Shown: positions 57,939 to 64,000 of the stretch, piece by piece
How positions within the stretch are numbered: position 1 is the stretch's first letter
Layout: every line of letters begins with the position of its first letter
DNA from: Paractinoplanes ovalisporus
GTDB taxonomy: Bacteria > Actinomycetota > Actinomycetes > Mycobacteriales > Micromonosporaceae
Direction: 5' to 3'
Assembly (NCBI RefSeq): GCF_016834655.1
Contig: NZ_JAENHP010000017.1
Span: 62,001-126,000 of the forward strand
Length of the DNA stretch: 64,000 bases
Program-made: the position numbers and the translations under genes
The notes under the pieces: generated by a model
Told to the model about the DNA's origin: nothing
What the model saw: only the letters and a program-made list of their open reading frames with translations
Databases searched by the model: none

Positions 57939-58946
57939 TCAGCGGGGCTGGGAGACCGGCCAGGTGCTTTCGCGGCGGATCAGCTCGGCTGACACGATCT
58001 CCACGCGGGGGGCCGTGTCGGGTGGAGGCGGGTTCAAGGCCAGCTCCATGGCCCGCTCGCCCAACTCGGTCAGCGGCAAGCGGATCGAGGTCAGCGAAGG
58101 TGTGACGTCGCGGGCTATCGGCATGTCGTCGAAGCCGATCACGCTCAGGAAACGGCCTGCTGTGCGCATGGCGGCCAGAGCGCCCACGGCCATCGAGTCG
58201 TTGAGGGCGGCGATAGCGGTCACCGACGGGTCGGAGGCCAGCAGCGCGGCCGTTGCCGTTTCGCCGCCGTCGCGGGTGAAGTCGGAGTGGACCACGTGCA
58301 GGGTGCGACCGTACGAGGAAGCGGCCCTTTGCAAGCCCGCCAGGCGGTCGGCCGTCGTCGTCAGGGCGGCGGGGCCGGCGATCACGCCCACCGAGGTGTG
58401 GCCCAGCTCGAACAAATGCGAACCGGCCAGGAAGCCGCCCTCCTCATTGGCCGGCAGCACGGCGTCGGAGGCGTGGTGGTGGCGGCCGATCACCGCGATC
58501 CGGCCGCCGGTGGCCTCGAACGCTGTCATGCGCTCGTCGAGTTCCTGTTCCGCGTCCGAGGACAGGTAGCCCGAGCCGGCCACCACGATCGCGGCCACCT
58601 GGTGGGCGTGGAGCAGGTCGATGTATTCGAGTTCGCGTGCGGGCTCGCGGAACGTGTTGCAGATGATGGTCAGGCGACCGCTCGCCGTGGCTACGCGTTG
58701 CAGGCCCCGGGTGATCTCGGCGAAGTAGGGGTCCGAGACGTCGTGGACCAGGACGCCGACCGCGTTGCGGTTGTTCCGGGCCAGCATCTGGGCGTGCGCG
58801 TTGGGCACGTAGCGCAGTTCGGCCACGGCGGCCAGCACGCGGGCGCGCAGCTCGTCGGTCACCGGCTTCGGGCTGCCGTTGATGATGCGTGACGCGGTCG
58901 CCGTCGACACCCCGGCGCGGCGGGCCACATCGGCCAACGTCGCCAC
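57939..58946 (-). CDS. LacI-family repressor of the second catabolic operon
   Basis: About 335 residues. DNA-binding head ATLADVARRAGVSTATASRIING, hinge region NAHAQMLARN, and effector domain with VGVLVHDVSDPYFAEI and VIGFDDMPIARDVTPSLTSI. GTG 58946 is chosen because GGAGG lies five bases upstream; GTG 58952 is possible. Divergent from the four-gene operon at 59076, with one LacI-type palindrome between them. Confidence 0.9.
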   Translation of the reverse strand: MATLADVARRAGVSTATASRIINGSPKPVTDELRARVLAAVAELRYVPNAHAQMLARNNRNAVGVLVHDVSDPYFAEITRGLQRVATASGRLTIICNTFREPARELEYIDLLHAHQVAAIVVAGSGYLSSDAEQELDERMTAFEATGGRIAVIGRHHHASDAVLPANEEGGFLAGSHLFELGHTSVGVIAGPAALTTTADRLAGLQRAASSYGRTLHVVHSDFTRDGGETATAALLASDPSVTAIAALNDSMAVGALAAMRTAGRFLSVIGFDDMPIARDVTPSLTSIRLPLTELGERAMELALNPPPPDTAPRVEIVSAELIRRESTWPVSQPR

Positions 58947-59025
58947 GACCACCTCCGGTTCTCAGAACGCCTGAGGATACCGCCGCCGGTCTTGCCCGCT
59001 CGGCACCACGCCCCGTACGGTAGCA

Positions 59026-59039
59026 GGAAAGCGCTTACC
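59026..59039. promoter_or_regulatory. LacI-type operator of the second operon
   Basis: GGAAAGCGCTTACC, an inverted repeat with six of seven pairs around a central GC. It lies 37 bases before the first operon gene and 80 from the repressor start. It differs in sequence from the 44.5-kb operators, consistent with a different repressor. Confidence 0.65.
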
Positions 59040-59075
59040 TAAGGCAAATACCGCCGACCGCGGAGGCAGCAGAGC

Positions 59076-60227
59076 ATGGACCGAACCCCCCTCGGCATTG
59101 TCATGAACGGCGTCACCGGCCGGATGGGCCTGCGCCAGCACCTGATCCGCTCGATTCTCGCGATCCGCGAGGACGGCGGCCTGCCGCTGAGCAACGGCAC
59201 CGTCCTGTGGCCCGAACCCGTGCTGGTCGGCCGCAGCGAGACCAAGCTGCGCACGCTGGCCGAGCAGCACGGCCTCACCGACTGGACCACCGACCTCGAC
59301 GGCGCCCTGGCCCGCCCGGACGTGCAGATCTACTTCGACGCCCAGGTCACGTCGGCCCGGGTGAAGGCGCTGCGCACCGCGATCGAGGCCGGCAAGCACA
59401 TCTACACCGAGAAGCCGGTCGCCGAGAGCCTGACCGAAGCCGTCGACCTGGCCAAGGAGGCGGACGCGGCCGGCATCAAGCACGGCGTGGTGCAGGACAA
59501 ACTCTTCCTGCCGGGCCTGCAGAAATTGCTCCGGCTGGTGCGCGGCGGATTCTTCGGGCGGATTCTCTCCGTACGCGGGGAATTCGGTTATTGGGTTTTC
59601 GAAGGTGACTGGCAGGCCGCGCAACGCCCGTCGTGGAACTACCGGGCGGCCGACGGCGGTGGCATCACGCTCGACATGTTTCCGCACTGGCACTACGTAC
59701 TGGAGCAGATCTTCGGTCCCGTGCGGGCGGTGACCGCGCGCTCGGTCACGCACATCGACCGCCGCTGGGACGAGACCGGCGACCCGTACGCGGCCACCGC
59801 CGACGACGCCGTCTATGGGCTGTTCGAGCTCGACGGCGGCATCATGGCGCAGATCAACAGTTCCTGGGCCGTCCGGGTGAACCGCGACGAACTGGTCGAG
59901 TTCCAGGTCGACGGCACGCACGGCAGCGCGGTCGCGGGCCTGCACCACTGCCGCATCCAGCCGCGGGCCGCCACACCGAAGCCGGTCTGGGACCCCGACG
60001 TGCCGACCGCGCAACGCTTCCGCGACCAGTGGCAGCAGGTGCCCGACAACGAGGTCTTCGTCAACGGCTTCCGGGCCCAGTGGGAGCAGTTCCTCCGGTA
60101 CGTGGCCGAGGACGGTCCCTACACCGGCGACCTGTGGGCCGGGGCGCGCGGCGTACAGGTGGCCGAGCTCGGGTTGCAGTCGTCGCGCGAGGGCCGTCGC
60201 CTGGAGATCCCGGAGCTGGGCCGATGA
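59076..60227 (+). CDS. Gfo/Idh/MocA-family oxidoreductase
   Basis: 383 residues. The nucleotide site is unusual for the family, VMNGVTGRMG, closer to the GxTGRMG of dihydrodipicolinate reductase. EKPVA (about residue 110) holds the catalytic Lys, and GGITLDMFPHWHYVLE supplies the conserved Asp/His. GGAGG precedes ATG 59076. First gene of a four-gene operon; overlaps the next gene by four bases (ATGA). Confidence 0.88.
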   Translation: MDRTPLGIVMNGVTGRMGLRQHLIRSILAIREDGGLPLSNGTVLWPEPVLVGRSETKLRTLAEQHGLTDWTTDLDGALARPDVQIYFDAQVTSARVKALRTAIEAGKHIYTEKPVAESLTEAVDLAKEADAAGIKHGVVQDKLFLPGLQKLLRLVRGGFFGRILSVRGEFGYWVFEGDWQAAQRPSWNYRAADGGGITLDMFPHWHYVLEQIFGPVRAVTARSVTHIDRRWDETGDPYAATADDAVYGLFELDGGIMAQINSSWAVRVNRDELVEFQVDGTHGSAVAGLHHCRIQPRAATPKPVWDPDVPTAQRFRDQWQQVPDNEVFVNGFRAQWEQFLRYVAEDGPYTGDLWAGARGVQVAELGLQSSREGRRLEIPELGR

Positions 60228-61321
60228 GGTTCAGCGGCCGCGGGAGTGAGTTCGTGCCGGGCAGACCCTTCACGAGCCGGATCGCGTACGCCGCCGCGCC
60301 CGTCACGGCTGACCCGCAGGCCGAGAACATCCCCGGCGCCCCGGCCGCGCTCGACTGGGACACCACCCTGCGGTTCCGGCACCACCTGTGGTCGTACGGC
60401 TTCGGGGTGGCCGAGGCGATGGACACCGCGCAGCGTGGCGCGGGGCTGGACTACCCGGCCACCCGCGAACTGATCCGCCGCAGCGCCGCCGAGGCCCGTG
60501 CGGTCGGCGGCGCGATCGTGGCCGGTGTCGCCACCGACCAGCTGCCCCCGGGGCCCGCGACCATCGACGAGATCACGAAGGCCTATCTGGAACAGCTTCA
60601 CGACGTACGGGACGCCGGTGCGACTCCCGTGCTGATGTGCAGCCGCCACCTGGCCGCAGCCGCGCGGGATGCCGACGATTACAAGCGCGTGTACGGCGAA
60701 CTGTTGTCCCAGTCGGACAAACCTGTGCTGCTGCACTGGCTGGGTGAGGCGTTCGACCCCGCGCTGGCCGGCTACTGGGGGAACCGCGACGCCGTGCTCG
60801 ACATCATCACCGAGCACCGGGACCGGGTGGCCGGCATCAAGTTGTCGCTGCTCGACGCCGACTACGAGATCGAGATGCGGCGTCGGCTGCCCGAGGGCGT
60901 ACGGATGTACACCGGCGACGACTTCAACTATCCGGCGCTCATCGCCGGTGACGAGCACGGGCACTCGGAGGCGCTGCTCGGGGTGCTCGCGGTCATCGCT
61001 CCCCCCGCCGCGGCGGCACTGCGGGCGCTCGACCAGGGCGACCTCACGGCGTACGGGAAAGCCTTGGATCCGACGCTGCCGCTGGCCAGGCACTTGTTCG
61101 CGGCGCCGACCTACCACTACAAGACGGGCATCGTGTTCCTGAACTGGCTCGCCGGCCATCAGGACCACTTCACGATGGTCAACGGGGCCCAGTCCGGGCG
61201 CTCGCCGCGGCATCTACTCAGGCTGATGGAGCTGGCCGACGAGGCCGGTTTGCTGCCCGACGCCGAGCTGGCCGAGCGCCGCGCCGACGCGTGGCTGACA
61301 ACGGTGGGGTTGAGCCGATGA
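60224..61321 (+). CDS. DUF993-family (dihydrodipicolinate-synthase-like) protein
   Basis: 365 residues, predicted TIM barrel. Characteristic segments are LDWDTTLRFRHHLWSYGFGVAEAMDTAQRG, PVLLHWLGEAFDPALAGYWG, VAGIKLSLLD (with the Lys where DapA-type aldolases form a Schiff base) and MYTGDDFNYP. DUF993 proteins occur in sugar-catabolism operons, probably as aldolases or dehydratases acting on keto-acids. Exact reaction unknown. ATGA overlaps at both ends show tight coupling. Confidence 0.88.
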   Translation: MRFSGRGSEFVPGRPFTSRIAYAAAPVTADPQAENIPGAPAALDWDTTLRFRHHLWSYGFGVAEAMDTAQRGAGLDYPATRELIRRSAAEARAVGGAIVAGVATDQLPPGPATIDEITKAYLEQLHDVRDAGATPVLMCSRHLAAAARDADDYKRVYGELLSQSDKPVLLHWLGEAFDPALAGYWGNRDAVLDIITEHRDRVAGIKLSLLDADYEIEMRRRLPEGVRMYTGDDFNYPALIAGDEHGHSEALLGVLAVIAPPAAAALRALDQGDLTAYGKALDPTLPLARHLFAAPTYHYKTGIVFLNWLAGHQDHFTMVNGAQSGRSPRHLLRLMELADEAGLLPDAELAERRADAWLTTVGLSR

Positions 61322-62121
61322 AGAGTTTCTCGCTCAACCAGGCCACCACCAAGCGCTGGCCGCTCGACGAGCTGGTGGCCGGTTGCGTGGCCGCCGGCGT
61401 CGAGGCCGTGGGCCTGTGGCGTGAGGAGGTCACGGACTACGGCACGGAAAAAGCGGCTTCCCTCGTACGGGATTCCGGGTTGACGGTGTCCTCCCTGTGC
61501 CGCGGCGGCTTCTTCCACGACGCCGGCTGGTACGACGAGAACCGGCGCGCCATCGAGCAGGCCCACGATCTGGGCACCGACACCCTCGTGCTGGTCAGCG
61601 GAGGGCTGCCGGACGGTTCGCGCGACATCGACGGCGCCCGCCGCCACGTGGGCGAGGCGATCGGCGCGCTGGTGCCCGACGCGCAGGCCGCGGGCGTACG
61701 GCTGGCGATCGAACCGCTGCATCCCATGTTCGCCTCCGACCGCTGCGTGGTGTCCACCCTCGACCAGGCCCTGCAACTGGCCTCGCCCTATCCCGCCGAC
61801 GCGGTCGGGGTGGTGATCGACACCTATCACCTGTGGTGGGACGACACGGTCTGGGACGGTATCGCGCTGGCCGGTCAGGAGAACCGGATCGCCGCCTTCC
61901 AGCTGGCCGACTGGATCACCCCTTTGCCGTCCGGGGTGCTGCTGGGCCGCGGCCTGCCCGGCACCGGCGCGATCGACATGCGCCGCTTCGCTCAGGCCGT
62001 ACGGGAAACCGGTTATGACGGCTACGTCGAGGTGGAGGTCTTCCACGAGGACGTGTGGTCGCGCCCCGGCCCCGCGGTGCTGGCCGAGGCGATCGCCGGC
62101 TACGAGGCGGCCGTCGCGTGA
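61318..62121 (+). CDS. Sugar phosphate isomerase/epimerase (xylose isomerase-like TIM barrel)
   Basis: 267 residues. Metal and substrate residues of the AP_endonuc_2 fold are visible: Glu in RLAIEPLHPMF, Asp/His in VIDTYHLWWD, Gln/Asp in FQLADWITP, and Glu in GYVEVEVFHED. Family members isomerise or epimerise keto-sugars, or dehydrate inosose. With Gfo/Idh and DUF993 partners the operon resembles inositol or rare-sugar breakdown. ATG 61318 overlaps the previous stop by four bases. Confidence 0.88.
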   Translation: MKSFSLNQATTKRWPLDELVAGCVAAGVEAVGLWREEVTDYGTEKAASLVRDSGLTVSSLCRGGFFHDAGWYDENRRAIEQAHDLGTDTLVLVSGGLPDGSRDIDGARRHVGEAIGALVPDAQAAGVRLAIEPLHPMFASDRCVVSTLDQALQLASPYPADAVGVVIDTYHLWWDDTVWDGIALAGQENRIAAFQLADWITPLPSGVLLGRGLPGTGAIDMRRFAQAVRETGYDGYVEVEVFHEDVWSRPGPAVLAEAIAGYEAAVA

Positions 62122-62861
62122 GCTTCCTCCGCGTCGGCGATGTCGAGGTCGCCACCTACGTCGTCGATCCGCCCCTCGACATCCGGCTGGCGCCTCGCCC
62201 GTACCTGCATCCCGTGCGAACTTTGGGCGGCACGGTCGTGACCGACGAGTTGTGCTTCGACCACCCCTGGCACCTGGGCGCGTCGGTGACGCTGGCCGAC
62301 GTGAACGGCTGGAACTTCTGGGGCGGCCGCACCTATGTCCGCGACGAGGGTTACACGTGGCTGGACGATCACGGCAGCATCCGCCACGATTCCTGGCAGC
62401 CCGACCCCGGCGGTTTGACCGAGACGCTGCTCTGGCGCGACGGCGATTCGCGAACCCAGCTCACCGAACATCGCCGTATCGCGGCGGCGCCGGCTTTGGG
62501 CGGGTGGGAGCTTTCTTTCCGGTACGCGTTGACGGCGCCCCCGACCCGCGAGGTGTCCTTGGGCAGCCCAGCCACGAACGGCCGTACGGGCGGCGCGGGT
62601 TATGGCGGCTTCTTCTGGCGTTGCCCCGGCGGCCGAGCCGTCGCCGACCAGCCTCACGGCAGCACAGCTTCGGCCGTTACCCTGACCGTCGACGACCGGT
62701 ATGCGCTGACCTTCCGAGGCCTGGCCGACGACGACCGCTGGTTCATCCGAACCGACGACTACATCGGCGTGTGCGCGGCCCTGGCCTGGGAGAAACCCTT
62801 GATCATCCCCGCCGGCGAAACCCTGACCCGCGACCTCACCGTGCTGATCCGCGACCTCTGA
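62118..62861 (+). CDS. PmoA/DUF6807-family protein
   Basis: 247 residues, GTG start overlapping the previous stop (GTGA). Signature segments: RPYLHPVRTLGG, DHPWHLGASVTLADVNGWNFWGG and GFFWRCPGG. PmoA-domain proteins often sit beside Gfo/Idh dehydrogenases; the name comes from an annotation as a methane-oxygenase subunit and does not imply methane use. A carbohydrate-binding or auxiliary role is more likely. Last gene of the operon. Confidence 0.85.
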   Translation: MSFLRVGDVEVATYVVDPPLDIRLAPRPYLHPVRTLGGTVVTDELCFDHPWHLGASVTLADVNGWNFWGGRTYVRDEGYTWLDDHGSIRHDSWQPDPGGLTETLLWRDGDSRTQLTEHRRIAAAPALGGWELSFRYALTAPPTREVSLGSPATNGRTGGAGYGGFFWRCPGGRAVADQPHGSTASAVTLTVDDRYALTFRGLADDDRWFIRTDDYIGVCAALAWEKPLIIPAGETLTRDLTVLIRDL

Positions 62862-63123
62862 ACGATCCGCTCGGCCGCAGCCGGCGCGGTCCGTCACGCA
62901 TTGCCGGACTGCGGAGGTGGTCCACAAACCGGCCAAACGCGGGGTCGAGCCAACAAAGCCCGAAGTCGGAAGGTTCTACAGCCGCCTTCCGCCGATAGGC
63001 ATCCAGAACCAAGGCGCTCTCGTTGATTAACTCATCGAAGGACTCGTCCTTGCGTTCGTCATAGCCGTTCTCCACAACCTCGAACCAATTCGGCGAGTAA
63101 GTCCGCACCCTCCGCGAGGCCAT
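62836..63123 (-). CDS. Possible small protein, convergent with the PmoA gene
   Basis: 95 residues from ATG 63123. The core (SPNWFEVVENGYDERKDESFDELINESALVLDAYRR) has a protein-like mix of helix and charged residues and lower local GC than its surroundings. The last 30 residues, which overlap the PmoA gene by 26 bases, are Arg/Pro-rich and look non-native. There is no ribosome site. It could be the remnant of a larger gene that once extended to 63173. Confidence 0.35.
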   Translation of the reverse strand: MASRRVRTYSPNWFEVVENGYDERKDESFDELINESALVLDAYRRKAAVEPSDFGLCWLDPAFGRFVDHLRSPAMRDGPRRLRPSGSFRGRGSAR

Positions 63124-63173
63124 CGGCCACGAACTCGACGAACTGGCCGACGCCGTTTCCTGAGCCGGCCCCG

Positions 63174-63791
63174 TCAACTTCCGGTCTGATCGCGGAACCG
63201 GGTGACCAGGTAGTCGACCATCCGGTCCGCGGCGCCCTCGAACTCGACGCTGGGATCGTCGCCAGGGGCGTAGACCACGTACCAACCCGGGCGGTGGGCG
63301 AACACGGCGACCAGGATTCTGTCGCTGAACTCGTCGGGGAACAGCGCCAAACGGTGGCCCCACTGCGGGAAGAGCCGCCGCAGCACCTCGTTTTGCGAGG
63401 CCAGGACGGCCAGCTCGCGGAAGCTCGAATAGTCCCCGTCGACCGCCTCGAGCAGCGCGGCCCACTGGTAGTCGAGGGCGTTCCCCCGCTCGTAGGCGAG
63501 TTGCAGGCCCGAATACTTCACGAACGGATGGGCGGCGGCCAGGCTTTCCAGGCCGGCGCCCTCGACCCATCGGCGTGCCGCATCGGCGATCGCGGCGGGG
63601 TCGGAGACCGATCCGTGGGCTTGCTGCCGGCCCCTCCAGCCGAACGACAGTGAGTAGGTGCCGTCGAGGTCAAGGACGCTCACCGAGCGGTCCGCGAGGG
63701 TCAGGTAGGCCACCCCCGCACTGCCCGGACGAAACGCTGCGGGCAGACGGCGGCCCAGCGCCTCGTTGAGTGCACCGACGAGATCGTGCAT
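63174..63791 (-). CDS. Hypothetical protein
   Basis: 205 residues from ATG 63791, with GGGAGGACG upstream. Cytoplasmic, no membrane helices. Conserved-looking parts: SVLDLDGTYSLSFGWRG, HPFVKYSGLQLAYERGNALDYQWAALLEAV and HRPGWYVVYAPGDDPSVEFEGAADRMVDYL. I do not recognise the family. The frame stays open upstream through a 9-bp repeat that would add an Ala/Ser stretch if a farther start were used. Confidence 0.65.
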   Translation of the reverse strand: MHDLVGALNEALGRRLPAAFRPGSAGVAYLTLADRSVSVLDLDGTYSLSFGWRGRQQAHGSVSDPAAIADAARRWVEGAGLESLAAAHPFVKYSGLQLAYERGNALDYQWAALLEAVDGDYSSFRELAVLASQNEVLRRLFPQWGHRLALFPDEFSDRILVAVFAHRPGWYVVYAPGDDPSVEFEGAADRMVDYLVTRFRDQTGS

Positions 63792-63808
63792 TCGTCCTCC
63801 CGAAACGG

Positions 63809-63862
63809 CCGACGCTGCCGACGCTGCCGACGCTGCCGACGCTGCCGACGCTGCCGACGCTG
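63809..63862. repeat. 9-bp microsatellite
   Basis: Six contiguous exact copies of CCGACGCTG, ending CCGA. It lies 18 bases upstream of the start of the hypothetical gene and stays in frame with it (Ala-Ser-Ala units). Copy number could vary by slippage. The remaining 63863-64000 shows nothing clear. Confidence 0.9.
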
Positions 63863-64000
63863 CCGAGTGAAGGTACACCGAGCGATCATCGGCGGGCTGT
63901 TTGCAGATCTTGGGGCTCTAGCTGGGCTTCCCGGCTGAGTGTTTGCAGGAATGGGCGCGGCTATTGATTTGTGTCGATCGGGCGGCCTACGGTGCGACAG

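Noticed and set aside
62836..63570. Full 244-codon minus-strand frame at the end of the window
   Set aside because: Its first 150 codons are a mirror frame of the better gene at 63174-63791; only the part from 63123 looks protein-like.

Overview
The window is high-GC, tightly packed, mostly unidirectional-operon DNA with GTG starts, 4-nt stop/start overlaps and a very frequent CGTACG palindrome. Together with the gene families (SigX5-type ECF sigma factor, STAS/RsbW-type regulators, MMPL exporters, DUF3052, LacI/ABC sugar loci) this indicates a mycelial actinomycete, probably Micromonosporaceae (Actinoplanes-like). The genus is inference only. I see no tRNA, rRNA, CRISPR array, transposase or phage structural gene.

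Layout. 0-0.8 kb: the last 51 codons of an unknown gene, then a gene-free stretch carrying copy 1 of a large hairpin repeat. 0.8-8 kb: NDH-2, a STAS-ATPase regulator, and a 1597-residue DUF4011-helicase-nuclease with the layout of the Hhe defence protein. 8-15 kb: two MMPL transporters around a TetR gene and a trypsin-like protease. 15-18.6 kb: a NarL-type two-component pair and a membrane protein. 18.8-22.2 kb: two tandem PHP-domain paralogues, a three-fold-repeat protein of unknown function and an NTF2-like protein. 22.3-23.3 kb: gene-free DNA with copy 2 of the hairpin repeat and a further perfect 25-bp hairpin. 23.3-27.5 kb: FtsH, a secreted protein made of three near-identical domains behind a CebR-like operator, and a membrane protein. 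27.7-36.5 kb: an epimerase/LysR pair, an alpha/beta-hydrolase/ECF sigma pair, a STAS protein, an alditol-oxidase-like flavoprotein, a beta-helix protein and small genes. 36.5-39.6 kb: a duplicated gene fragment, small genes and a polytopic membrane protein.

39.6-51.2 kb is a sugar-acid locus. A leftward LacI-SBP-permease-permease-YesL operon diverges from a rightward operon of oxidoreductase, uronate isomerase, fuconate-dehydratase-like enolase, fructuronate-reductase-like enzyme and a second oxidoreductase. Two different LacI-type palindromes sit between them. 51.2-57.9 kb holds a secreted protein, an MFS exporter, a decayed nSTAND3 NTPase gene, an S41 peptidase, a fragment of a LacI gene and a small protein. 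57.9-62.9 kb is a second LacI-controlled catabolic operon (Gfo/Idh, DUF993, sugar isomerase, PmoA/DUF6807) with every junction overlapping by 4 nt. Two hypothetical genes close the window.

Three DNA-level patterns cut across the genes. (1) A two-copy intergenic hairpin family shows compensatory base-pair changes. (2) Tandem repeats are repeatedly seeded from the last or first codons of the neighbouring gene, including a chain of 12-codon mini-ORFs that rebuild a coupled start site. (3) The 11-mer CGTACGGGAAA occurs eight times, in three different codon frames.
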